This document shows positions 43,701-56,000 of a stretch of DNA of 64,000 bases, in pieces. Numbering within the stretch: the stretch's first letter is position 1; each line of letters opens with the position of its first letter. Where the stretch lies: assembly GCA_026168455.1 (NCBI GenBank), contig CM047429.1, forward strand, positions 50,723,027 through 50,787,026, read 5' to 3'. The notes under the pieces are model-generated. The model did not search any database and was not told the origin of the DNA. It worked only from the letters and a program-made list of their open reading frames with translations. Source of the DNA: Theocolax elegans (taxonomy: Eukaryota > Arthropoda > Insecta > Hymenoptera > Cerocephalidae). The position numbers and the translations under genes were made by a program.

Positions 43701-46700
43701 TGAGCTTTCGACAAATCGGACCCCATCCTTTACGTATTTTGTAAGAAAATAACACAATTTAACTGCAAGACGAATCTCTATATATTCGAAGTAGCATATG
43801 TTGGTGCACCTTAATTTACACGAAATTTGTAGTGACAGAAAACAACGTTCGTGAAGGTGTTCTCCCGCATCCCAGTACTTATGTTGAACTTGTTATAAAT
43901 CTGTTGCTACGCATTGTATGACGCGTAATACATTCATTCGCATACGATCTTTTCTTTTCTATATATATATTTAGCATTTTCTAATAGACAGTGTCGTCAA
44001 ATACATTTTTTCATTTTAGATGATTGCATTTGAGTATAACTATTTCAAGAACGTAACTGATCCTACTCCATTGGTTCTCTTTGGACATACTGTGCCACGC
44101 TGGATGGTCATGGCTTACTCAAAAGTGAGTTCTTTTTGTTCTTACGTTTAATTTATTTTTAATATTACATATGGAGAGAATTTTGTTTAGAAAATTTGTA
44201 CCGATTGTATTACAAGCACTATGACCCTAGGCTAAGTTTTCTCAAACAGCTGATCTGTCTCAGATTGACCGCACTATCACGGTAATTATTATTACAAAAT
44301 TCTCTCTCTGTTCTATTAAGGACATTATAATCAAATTACTTGTTTACGTAATTGGCAGAATTCCAATAATTTTTTATTTGCATATACTCTTTTATGTATA
44401 ATATAATTGAATGTGACGTGTTTAAGAATAAATGCGATTGCTGTTGCAGATTGGGGTGTTCGGTTTTGGGGCCGCGGTTAACGTCCTTACGACCGACATA
44501 GCCAAATATACGGTAGGTCGATTAAGGCCGCATTTTATGACTCTGTGTAAACCGGATATCGACTGCAGCCAACCGGAAAATCAGTATCGCTACATCGAAA
44601 ATTTTAGTTGCACGGCGCCTGGTGTGTCGGCGAAACTTTTAAAGGAACTCAGGTGAGATAATCTAATCCTTTTCGTAACCGATAGCGAAGTTTATTTATT
44701 TGTCGCTTTATCCGTTGTTGTAACCATACCATCTTTGTTCAACCATAAATAAGTATCACGATCAATTATTTCCACGCGAAATATTATGAAAGTTTATTAA
44801 CGATTGACTAATCACAAATTGAAATAGACAAATTAAATATTTGAAAGTGAATTTCCTATACGAAATTAATACACATTTATTCTCTCTTACTCAAATATAC
44901 GTCGTAGCAAATATTTATTACTTAAGAAAAAAAAATTATTTGTAAACATTGCAAGAGTCATTTATGACAGTTTTACCGAGTAAACATCGTTTCTTGATTG
45001 TTACCTAACAAATTTTTGAAAACAATACTTCTAACTGTAATTTATAAATTATTCAAGATAGAAAGAAAATTAAAAAAGTCTTCCTCAACGAGTAAGCTAA
45101 ATTAAATATATTATACTTTCGAATGGGCAATTAATTTCAAAGATATATATACAATAACACATTTCATTGCCACATTATGTCAAAGTGTGTAAATATGTTA
45201 TCTAGAAATACTTATACATATAATACAAACAGTACAATAACATCTTCAAGAATTACTAAAGAAAAAAAAATGATTCCGCTTTGTAATTCGTTATATATAA
45301 ATCGAGATTACGCATTCTTGCACGACCGAGTTCTTTCATATCTATAGAAACGAACCCGGTGTTATACGTGCAGGCAGGTGGATTCCTCGTCTCGTCCGTT
45401 ATCGGGCAATGAATCCTCTAACTTGTAAACTTAACTAAATTACACTCTTTCGTTAATGCATTTGAAAACTCCAAAGTAAAGGTGATAATAACCATTACGC
45501 TATTTTTTAGGTATGCTAGACCGAATTTACGAACGGACAGGTACATAAAAATACCATCGATCTATCCATTAAATAAATTAATACTTTGATTTTCTTAAAA
45601 AAAATATCATCAAATTCCTTAGATTTGAAAACCATACTTACGTATGTTTTAAACCTAAAACATATTGCTAGATAAATCAATGCGTCACAAGCGGTTGATT
45701 ATTCAAAAGTTTTTATACATTGAATGTGTCGAAACTTGATAAAAAGACGCGTTATCACAATTTTACATCGTTTCTTGCTAATCAGTAATTAGATAATTAT
45801 AATAAAAAAAATCATTCCATAAATATTGCAAAATCAAAGATATAATTATTTTTATTACTTTAATTGCACGTGTCTAAGCTTACGTTAATTTATTGAGATT
45901 ATAAATAATTTAATTAATGCAAATGAATCAATTAATTTGAATATCAAATATAAAACTGTTGTGTATTTAAGTTTAAACAAATAAAAACTAATTATCTATT
46001 ACGAGATTATTTTGTATCTTCGTGAATCGTAATTTTAAATGAACAAGTGCTCGTAGCTAATTGCGCATGCATAGTGAGCGACTCTATCTACCATATAAGA
46101 TTTATCAAAACGAGAGTCGTGGGTGGGTCAGATGAACAAGAGTCGAATAGAAAAAGTGTGTATAGGATACAAAAAACGATCTAAATAGGGTTGATTGATG
46201 CAACACACGTAAGAAAGGAGCGTATTCACCTTTGTAGACTCGGTAGAATGATTAACGAGTCATTTGTCGCGATGGCTTTTATCAAGTCTGGGATTAAGCA
46301 TACTCGGGAGCTGTACGAGGACGCGAGGAAAGATTAGCCATGGTTCGAGCGTATCAGCTTCCTACTTGCCCGAGACGAATGTATGTATCCGTGTATGCGT
46401 GTATGTATATATATATATATATATATACGTGAGTGTCTATATATAGATACATTTAGGATGTAGGACAGAGGACCCATTCATCGGTATGCGTGGGACCATC
46501 CGCATCTCCCTTTGGCGGTGCGATACTCGACGCTTATGTATACTATAACTTTCTCGATCGAAGACTATGTACCATTAGCTACCGAGCATAGTGACCTTGG
46601 TAGCAGTTTATATTGCTCCTTCGCGAGAGCAACTCACTCGAAAACCAAGTAACCTCCCGATATCCATTTATTTCATTTTATTATCGTCAAGCAAAAAAGT

Positions 46701-49700
46701 ATCCTTTTGCTAATTTTGCTTAGCCTTATCGCTATAGTGCTTCAAAGTCGCGCGTATTTTTAAATGTCTATAGTTCCGGCAATCGTCTTATACACGTTGA
46801 TTGCTCTCTTGAAATAAATGTCGATTGGTTTCTCGCCGAATCGACGTTTTCTTATCGCTCCACGGATTTAAGTATAGCCTGGATCCTGCGTTCGTCTCGT
46901 TACAGAATTAGCAGAACTGCGCTCCGTAGAAAATGAAAAGAGAAACTGCGAAATGTTGACATATATACTTATAAAGGTACCGGTTTGTTAACGTATACAC
47001 AGGTTCACAAATTCACCAAACCTAAAGTGTACGCGGAACGTATCGTACAAGAGTTAATGCATTGCTTGCGTTTCACTCGAGCTGCTTACAATTTGCAAAT
47101 TGGCAAATTATTGCATAATTCGTGCGTATATATATAAGTATGTTCCTTGGTATGCACACTCGTGCTTGGCCTTCGAAGCTCGACACAAAAATTGGGGACG
47201 CGCGAGTCCCGCTTTTTTTTTCGACTTCCAAAGACATTACAAAACATCTCTATGCTTCGAATAAGTTACGTAGTTGAGCTTCTCCTTCTCTACTCTACTA
47301 CCAACGATCTTTTCTTTTTTGTTGCAGATTATCCTTCCCCTCGGGACACTCGTCGTTCTCGGCGTATACGATGATTTACTTGGCGGTAAGTATCGCTATA
47401 TTTATGTCGTACTTCATTTTAATATCTCCTTTAATGTGCTTGCTTGCAAAACCTGTTAATTTTACAGGTACATGTAATAAAATCGCTTTTTCTTTTTACT
47501 TTTCGATGTATATCTTACGAGACAGTGTGTCACTGGGAAACAAAAATGATAAATATTAAACGTGGTTTTAATGCTAATTAAATAACAACTCTAAAATATG
47601 TAAATATTTTTAAATATACTTCTTTTTCATTCACATATTGTAACTTTTGACTGGTCCCTATTTCCGAATTTAGTATTACTGAATCCGACAGAGAAATATG
47701 GTTACGCGGTAGGTCATTTCTATAAACCTCTTTTTGCAAAAAATGATAATTCCTTTTAAAAAAATGTTTACACATACCTACACAGTGAAAAAATACTGAC
47801 AAAAAGAAAACACTAATAATAATCGAAATTGTTTTTGCTGAACATGCATGTACATATGACATTTATATAGATAAATGAGTTATCTATATTACAAAAAATA
47901 ACAAATAACTTATACTTATATACATATTATATATGTTTATATAATTAATACGATCGAAACGAATGAAATTATTAATAATCATAAATAAATAATATTAGAT
48001 TACAATGTTTAAAATGTTGAATGAAATTATCTAACTCATTGAAATATCATAAATTTATTTAATACTTTTATGAAATATATATTAATTTATGAAAATGGTG
48101 CTAATATTATACGCAGCTATAATGTATTACTGGGATTCGCGGTTGATATAGAGTACTTGCAAGTGACGCCGCCTACAAAAATCGTACAAAGTACTATATT
48201 TAGATTGCCTAGTTACGTACGATAATTACATACTTCTACGTGATTTCGGTCATTCTCAATGATTTTGTAGGAGTTATAAAGTGATATTACTATGCATGAC
48301 TCTGTAAGTCAAAGACCATGGCTCAGTTACATCGTTTCTTTTCATGTTTTTTGCAATTTAAAATGAATGACATTGTAGTCAGAAAAAAATGTGGAACCCT
48401 TTAACTGTTAACCTTTATTCTATTAAATATCAAAAGAAGATAAAGTAATATTATTTGAGTAATGATATTATTATTATAATTAAAATGTTTTGCTTAGCTT
48501 AAACCCCAGAGCTCAAAATAGAAATTATAAAAGACTTGTTTTGCAAGATTGGAAAGAAAAAATATAACTCGCGTAGATTTGTCTAATGTAGTCCAATTTT
48601 TTTGAGTAGGATTTTCTTTGATCCTTGCAAAATTTTATTTATAAAAGTAATGAACAATTAAAAAGATAATGAGTGTTAGAATGAATAACGGTAGTTTACA
48701 TATCATTTATTTATTAGTACACTACATTATAATTTCTTATCCCATTTATCACTTGTTAAATATACTCGAGCAAAAAATATAACTAGATAATATTGTCTAA
48801 AGAGAATTTGTAAAGAATAATCATTTTTATTAAGTATCCATAATGTATTATTATCCGCATGTAATTATCAATAAAATATATCGACTAAATAAATATATAC
48901 CCAAAAATGTACTTACAGCTATATTTGCAACTTCGACTGACCTGGAGAGGTAGCAAGTTACTCAAACACTTTCTTCAATTTATATGTATTATGATGGCGT
49001 GGTTTACGGCGATGACACGGATCTCGAATTACAAGCACCATTGGAGTGACGTACTTGCTGGATCTACCATTGGAACCGTCGTTGCTCTCGTTGTAGTAAG
49101 ACATTTTTTAAATATTTTACAACCCCTTTTCCAAAATTTCCTAAGATGATTTAATCAGAGTCGAAAACCTATGTATATATTTTTTAATCGTACAACATAT
49201 TTAAAATTCACTTATTAATCATGCGCAAAAGTTTCGGATTAAACAATTTGTCAGGAGTACATACATTTCAATTTAATTTATTATTATTAATACTCTTGTG
49301 TTGTAAAAATGCATATTTAGAAAATATATAATTATTTATGTTAAAATGATAGTAGTTTTTTCACCCCTACATATCACACAATTGTTTATAAAATATTGTT
49401 TGGTCTGAAACTTTTCATGCAACTGTAACTTATGCGCAGAACAAAAAACAGATTTACTTTACTCTTATATCAAAATTCGTATTAGATGTATCGTTTTCAC
49501 TTTCAAAGATTTTTTTGTACAAAGTACCCAAAATTAATCAAATCAGGGTGATTTTTATCTATAGAATATCGACGTTAGTTTAATATTTTTTATGAAAAAT
49601 TCTTTTTTTTAATATAGAATTGTAATCAACGTACACTTTGTTAGAATTAATATACAATTAATTACAGGCATTTGGAGTAGCAGACCTATTCAAGGAGAGA

Positions 49701-49817
49701 CGTGAGAGGATCGGAAATTCGAGAAGCGAGGAAAAGATACGCGCAGTCGAGTACGAGGTAGCTGCCCCCTCGGACGGGACGCAGGTGAATAATGGAACGA
49801 GTAATCGCATCTGTTGA
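37709..49817 (+). CDS. Phospholipid (lipid phosphate) phosphatase, PAP2 family
   Basis: This enzyme dephosphorylates phosphatidate, lysophosphatidate and related lipids at the plasma membrane or ER (Plpp/wunen family). Exons: 37709-37772, 38948-39099, 44020-44124, 44450-44652, 47328-47385, 48919-49095 and 49668-49817. They total 909 nt, 302 residues. All junctions keep frame. Six membrane helices are expected. CNDESI precedes the first extracytoplasmic part. Catalytic motif C1 is KYTVGRLRP, C2 is PSGHSSF, and C3 is TRISNYKHHWSD, with Arg, His and Asp present; the usual Ser before Arg is Thr. A possible N-glycosylation site, NFS, lies between C1 and C2. The C terminus has ADLFKERRER, as in vertebrate PLPP1. 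Reading through the donor after 49095 gives a shorter alternative tail ending at 49149. Exons 1-2 also exist upstream at 26509-27899. Confidence 0.92.
39790..40628. mobile_element. Young fold-back element, block copy 3
   Basis: This is the same element as 28589-29428 in the native forward block. It shows the same TIR ends, GGGGTATTCC...GGAATACCCC, and the same TA-rich flanks. Confidence 0.85.
42105..43187. mobile_element. Older fold-back element, block copy 3
   Basis: This is the direct copy of 30905-31971. Here its right terminus continues naturally into TTATCCATTTATATATATA and then unique intron. It shows what the sequence looked like before or without the inversion at the corresponding point in copy 1. 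Confidence 0.65.
43301..43729. mobile_element. TTA-flanked palindromic MITE (PIF/Harbinger-like candidate)
   Basis: A 429-bp inverted repeat has ends GGGTGGGGTCCGATTTGTCG and the complement of AGGATGGGGTCCGATTTGTCG. Both ends abut TTA (43298-43300 and 43730-43732), which resembles the 3-bp TWA target duplication of PIF/Harbinger or Tourist-like MITEs. The arms are similar along most of their length but diverged, meeting near 43517. There is no transposase. It lies in unique Plpp intron 2, just downstream of the duplicated block. Confidence 0.7.
44653..47327 (+). other. Plpp intron 4, no other gene seen
   Basis: This 2.7-kb intron separates the C1 and C2 catalytic motifs. It is AT-rich with an island of more balanced composition at about 46020-46660, which includes a TGCGCATGCA motif near 46062-46071 and a TA run near 46410. 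No coding exon is recognised; the open frame 46264-46446 is low complexity. Confidence 0.55.
47386..48918 (+). other. Plpp intron 5, AT-rich
   Basis: The intron lies between the PSGH exon and the exon encoding the C3 motif. Nothing beyond AT-rich sequence is seen; minus-strand frame 47578-47862 has no recognisable product. Confidence 0.55.
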
Positions 49818-52057
49818 CCCAACGAACTCACTCTCCAATTGGAACTACCGGGTGGCAACTCCTGAATCCAGCTCATGGTGACGGCGCTCGCGATGTCGTC
49901 CTATGCACCCTACAACCTTCATCCAATTTTATCGAAACGAAGATAGGCAGAGCAATAAATCGAGAGCGAAACAGCGTCATTATATTTCATATATATAGTC
50001 TGTGATTCGCGTTTTACCAGCGAAACCATCAGTCGTTTCCGTGAAACGCTTTTTTTCAAACTTTTATCGATCGACTACGGCCTACGTTTCGTCGATCTGC
50101 AAATCATATTTAAAAAAACTTAAATTTTGGTATATTCATTTGTGCGATGTCGGCGCGCAATTTATTCAATGCTCTATATATATAAATATTATATATATTG
50201 ATAGATGATTCCTCGAGTTGAGATTTCGATTCTCAATCTTATTACCGTCTTTTATATTCCACGTCATGCGTACTACCTTTATAGTATTATTCGAAAAGTC
50301 GCGGGGTCGCGTGTATAACCTCGATACACTCACACAACGAACGAAATAAGTATTGCCGCAGCGATATACGCGGAACCGATCGAGTATTCGATATCGCGGA
50401 GGGGACGAACGTACATCTTCCTTTTCGAGCGCGCGGGGTCGTTATTTCCTTTTTAATCTTTCTATACAATGAATGTATGCGCGCGAGTGTGTACGATCGT
50501 TTTATAAATACACAGGCATACACTCACATACACATATTCACACATACGCGAGTCATGGCCGATGATGCAGATGATTCCTTATTGAAAAATTGTTCGACGC
50601 TCGCGGCATCCGGTCGCCCCCATAGGCTCCCCTTCATCCGTCTTTGGTTTAGTCGTGCAATTTTTTTATAATACGTAATCATCCGCGCGTGTAAATATAC
50701 TCCAAGAGCTATATGTCGTCACGTATAAACGTCATTGTTTATTTTTTTATCGTACGTATATAATTTACCACATTATATTTAGCCATTTTGCGTTTCGCTT
50801 GTTTGCTTTAAATTTGCTTCTGTATGTATATATATGTGTACGTGCGTGGGGGTGTGTGCGCGCGCCATACACGCGAAAAAACATCATTATGATGTTTATT
50901 TTGGTAAACATTGTCATAAAACGATTTTGTGGCTTTGTTAAAGAAACGCTAATTAATTAATTGTATATAATATATATATACATATACATTTATCTGTTAA
51001 GTACACGGATTTTTATAATTTATTTACGCAGCATATCATTTTTCTTTTATTTGGTAGTGACCATTGGTGAAAGTATACATTGATTAATGTAATGATAAAC
51101 AGTACAATTCATTTAGATTGCTTTAAATTACAAAAATTATTTATATGCAATGTTTGTAGTTTTTGTATTCAAACGATAAATTGAAAAAAAAAACCAATGT
51201 TGGTTTCTTGCTTCTATATACATGATTTTATTCATTATACAAATTATACATTTGATAATTATTTTAAAAAAATTTTTTATACATAAATAATAGGCAATAA
51301 TTAATCATTTCAATAATTTTATATGTATTAGAATAAAACTATTCAAACAATTTAAATACATGTTTATATAGATTTTGACGAAAAATTGACGGTATGTAAT
51401 CATTAAAATTATAAATTTCATATAATTATATTACATAAAAAAATTTTATATAATTATATATTAAATAATTTAAAGAAATACAGTAAACGTATCAAATTTA
51501 ATTCTATTTTTTTGAATAAATGTTAATCAGCAGGAAATATTTGAAATTGAATGAATTAGTACACTTATGTAGTGAGAAAGAAAATAATAATAATTGTAAA
51601 ATTGTTTAAATTATTATAATAAATCATAACAGTGTCAAATTTATTTTGGTATCTGCTTAATTATGTATTTAAAATATCCCGCTTACCCAGCTCATAATGG
51701 TATAATGCTTAAAAATATAAATAAATAAGCCTGCTTCTTAAAAAATGGAACTATTTTATTAATCTTCCAGTTGGAATCTACGCCATTAAGAAGTTCTTCT
51801 CCAAACTATGGTGGTGTTAAGGTATCTACAGGATATGAAGATATTTCAAGAGATTAATATTTAATATAATAACAAATATTATTTATTAAAAAAAAATTTG
51901 ACATTTTTATACATTGACTAATAATATGTACTGTTCGATAAATAAATTGCATTTTACATAGTAGCATGTTTATATACGCACACTTGCACATGGTAATATA
52001 CAGAGAATATAGAGAAATCATTTAAATTCATATAGTGTATTAGTAATCGAGAGTTTC
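49818..52057. other. Plpp 3'UTR and spacer
   Basis: AATAAA occurs near 49954 in the probable 3'UTR. A CpG-richer stretch at about 50290-50690 contains short open frames on both strands without recognisable domains. From 50900 to 52050 the sequence is AT-rich spacer with no supported gene. Confidence 0.5.
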
Positions 52058-52088
52058 TGCGCAAGCGCCATTTTTCTAACCATGATGG
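52058..52088. promoter_or_regulatory. NRF1-like and YY1-like sites, core promoter candidate
   Basis: TGCGCAAGCGCC (52058-52069) matches the NRF1/Ewg consensus GCGCANGCGC. It is followed 10 bp later by CATGATGGCG (52081-52090), similar to the YY1-type initiator ATGGCG. This arrangement is typical of TATA-less housekeeping promoters. It lies 350 bp upstream of the small membrane-protein ORF, which it probably drives. Confidence 0.45.
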
Positions 52089-52439
52089 CGTTTTACTTCA
52101 TTGAGTCGTATTTGTTGTGTCACACGCATTCTTATTTTTTATGTCTACATATCAGTAAAATAGCACACGTACTTTTTTAATATTTTTTATTGGTAAAAAT
52201 AGTTGATAGCATTTTATCAGTATTTAATTTTGTTCTACCTTTTTTTAATCTTACAATAATGCGTAACAATTTAAAGGAATTTTTTAAAAACTTGTACGCA
52301 CATTTATAATTATAGTTAGAACGTAATAACAAATATAAATAAATATAATTAGTTGCAACAATGTGATTTAAGCACATGATATAGTTAGTTGAATAGTTTC
52401 TCAAGTATTCGTGAGGAAAAGAATATACTTATGTGATAA

Positions 52440-52833
52440 ATGTTCAATTTCTTTTTACTTCAATTAATTTTCTTGTCAAAGAAAAATATTATTGACACAT
52501 TAATGCGTAACATACAAAACGTAAATGCCTTATATTTAATAGGTAGCCTTGTACTCTGTTTGATTCTTTTGGTGCAAATCAGACAGATTTATGACAATAA
52601 ATTAAAGTACAATAGATATCTCGGTTACAAACAATTTGTAAGTGTTAAAACGTTTAATAAATGATTAAGTGGAATTAAGTTCAGTAATGTTACTGAACCA
52701 TATTAAAATTAATGTATTGCAGATGAATGAGATATCTACGGAGATGGTAGAAGTTGAAAAATCAGTAAATAAATCAGCAACATACATCCATCGATTGAAC
52801 GAGGTTTTGTTAAAACAAGACAAGAAACATTAA
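52440..52833 (+). CDS. Small single-pass membrane protein, function unknown
   Basis: Exons 52440-52637 and 52723-52833 are joined in phase 0 (TTT|GTAAGT, ATTGCAG|ATG), giving 309 nt. The first ATG at 52440 predicts 102 residues. A second in-frame ATG at 52503 predicts 81 and gives a cleaner start, MRNIQNVNALYLIGS. One membrane helix, LYLIGSLVLCLILLVQI, is followed by a basic, tyrosine-containing segment and a C-terminal helix with alternating charges that ends KQDKKH, possibly coiled coil. I do not recognise the family. The clean splice, the upstream promoter-like motifs and the sensible protein composition support a real gene. Mitochondrial or ER location is only a guess from size and promoter type. 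Confidence 0.55.
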
Positions 52834-53012
52834 AATATTTCTTAAGCTCAGAGACTTGATTTGATTTTTAAATACAGGTTAGTAGTTCAAATTAATATTT
52901 ATGTACATAGATATAAAAAACTTATTCTATTTGTATTATAAAAAAGTAATTAAAATACATATTGTACAGCAATATAAAAAGTTGGATAACAAATTAAATT
53001 TCTTAAAATTAG

Positions 53013-56000
53013 TTAATAATTAAAGTTTTCAAGATTCATGCATTGTAAGTTATTTTTATCTCCTTCATATGGTTCTAAAACACCATTTGGTGAACACAAC
53101 CATGGATCTTTAGTAATTTTTTGCCATTCTGTAAGCTTTTCTTTAAGTTCTTCGAATATTGACTGTAAATTATATAATTAATGTAAAAAGATAAATTTAA
53201 ATATATGTTAAAAACATAATTTAGTTACTTACTTCCATGGATTTTTTTGTAGCAACATTGTTTAATTCTTCAGGATCATATTTTAAATCGTATAATTCCC
53301 ATTCAGGTCTGTAGTAATAATTTTTCAAATCAGTTTTGTACCATCTAAGCGATTGGTTTTCACGTGTTCTATTTAATAAATCCTATAATTTAAAAAATAT
53401 AATATAATTATGTATTCAATAATTTATTTAAAATTAAAAATAATTTATTTTTACTTGGAATGTTGGAGAAATATAGAAATCTTGATCGATAGGGAAAGGC
53501 ATTTTGAAATTTAAATTGTGAATGAGTTTGAATTTCTTAGTCCTAACAACTCTCATTGGATAATACATTGTTACTTCGTGATGCGTTTGACTAGCAAATA
53601 CAGCAGTTGAATTATCTTCCATTGGTTCTGTATAAATAATAAAATGTGTTATTGACTACTATATTTTTGTGAAACAGTAAAACTTTACGAACCATTTTCT
53701 AATAAAGGTAATAGTGACTTTCCAGTAAGGGATGAAACATATTTACTAATTTTTCTATCTTTAATTATGTCAAACCAGTCTAATATAGTTGGTGTGATGT
53801 CTAGCAAGGATGTCATACTGTAAGTTGCTTGATTATGTCTTTCTTTATGGAAAGGCGACGATATAATCATTGGTTCTGCCATGCCTACACATTATAAAAA
53901 TAAAATTATTTCTAAATAATTAATTATTTACAATTAATTATTTATATTTAATAGAAAGAATGTTTAACATCAGGTAATTAATTTACCAGGATCATAAAGA
54001 TTTGTTCTTCCACTTGTATAAGGTATTCCATTGTCAGATGTGTAAATAACTAGTGTGTCATCTTTCAAACCAGCATCTTCTAATTCTTTAAGTACCAGCC
54101 CAACACCTATGAAGAAAATAAAGAATTGATAACTAGCTTAAATGTGTAGTGAAACTGATGAGAACTACTAATTTCTGGGTTTTGGATTTTGTATACTAAT
54201 TTTGATAAATATTTTCTTGTATCAAAGTGCGAAGGTAGCTAAACTAATTGTAATGTCATAGTTTATTTTTCAAAAGTTATCTTTTTGAAGAAAATATGAT
54301 AAATGTTAATGCTTAATATAATAAATGAAAACATTTACACAAATGTGTACAATATCAAAATCAATAGATGGTCTTTTTAAATTTTACTTCTTTTATAATT
54401 TTAAAACAAAAGAAGATATTGCAGCTTATTATTTTTAAATATTATCTTTCTATCTTATCTAAATATTATGTCGATATTTTGTTAACTATTTCATATTGTC
54501 ATATTTTCGAGAACAATAAAAGATTTCTCTAAGTTGAAACAAAATCCTAAAACTGGAAGTTAAAAGTTTGCGTTGTGAGATTAATCAACTGCTTAGTATT
54601 AATTTTAAATTATATTAAGTCCTGCAGAATTTGAATAGTAATATACCTGCATCCAATCGAGACATAGTTGTATATTGAGCCGCAATATCTCTCCTTGCTG
54701 GTTCGGTGTCTTGTACGTGGTAAGGTACCTTCACTTGCTCCCATTGGTAATATATTGGATTCCAATCTGGAATGGTACCCATACCGGATTCACCATTGCC
54801 AAATTTTTCACAAAAGTTACCATATTCTGGATGCGTGTGACCACAGCGATGTGGATCGTGAAACGCTATGTAGAGGAAGAAAGATCTGAAAATTAATTAA
54901 CAAGTTTTTCGAATAATTATTAATTCTAGTGAGTGTATTAATTCCTACAAATTCTTCTCATTAGTTTACGATCGTACTATATACATACTGATTAGTATTT
55001 TGCGCAAGGAACTCTCTAACCAGCAGCTTGATTCTTGTAATATTACGTCCAACTTGAAGGACAGATTCGTTCTCCTCAGTGTAAGAAAAGTCGAACGGAT
55101 ACGCCTCGCTTGGTCCCACATGTTTTTTCCCTATGATACCTGTCAATATCAATATAAATATTATTTCAATTTTTAGTCGATTGAAATTGAATTGACAATT
55201 CAATTTAGGCATTCATAATTCGATTATTTAGATTGTTGGCATTACGGATATACGCATCAGTAATGTTCACTGATTTGAAATTTAAAGTTACTGTCACCTG
55301 TACGTATCTTCTTATCCTTTAACATTTTGGGCAAACTTTGGATACTATCAAATGAATTGAAGTGATGAACGCCATGATGGAGTCCGTACATTCCATTTTG
55401 ATGGCTCGGCTGGCCAGTTAACAGAGAAGCACGACTAATATCGAACAAATATGTATAAATGTTTATAGTATATAGAATTTTATATTTATAAGATATATAC
55501 ACAATTAATTGAATAAAATAAAAAAAAATATACCTTGGTGAACAGCTGCTGACGGATGTGTATGCATTATTAAATATCAAGCCATTCTTTGCTAATCTAT
55601 CGAGATTCGGAGTTTGACAAACTTTATTTAAGTACGATCTCATTTCGAAACCGGCATCGTCGGCTATATAAAATAATGAATTAATCATATAATTTTTCCA
55701 GTGTTAAAGTATTTTTAGTGTAATATTCATAATTTTATAATATTGCTATATACATTAACCATTTTCCGTGAGCATCTTACTAAATTAGAAATTTATAAAA
55801 ATTACAATGTACTTTTCCTTTCAAAATTAAATTTTAAATAATTATTATATATAAAATATCCATTTAATGCTAAATGGTAAATATTGCAGTGATGTTTAAA
55901 AATTGTTATATTAAAAAATATATAGGTGAAATGCATATATGTTCAGCACTAGCGTTGTTTTTCTTATTCGTTCGCATCATTTTCATTATAACTTTTCAAA

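Noticed and set aside
50287..50671. Open frames on both strands in the CpG-richer patch after Plpp
   Set aside because: No domain, no splice partners, and composition explains them.
54668..54896. Plus-strand frames of 73 codons opposite SGSH exon 5, repeated at 57333-57561
   Set aside because: They are antisense shadows of the conserved sulfatase exon.
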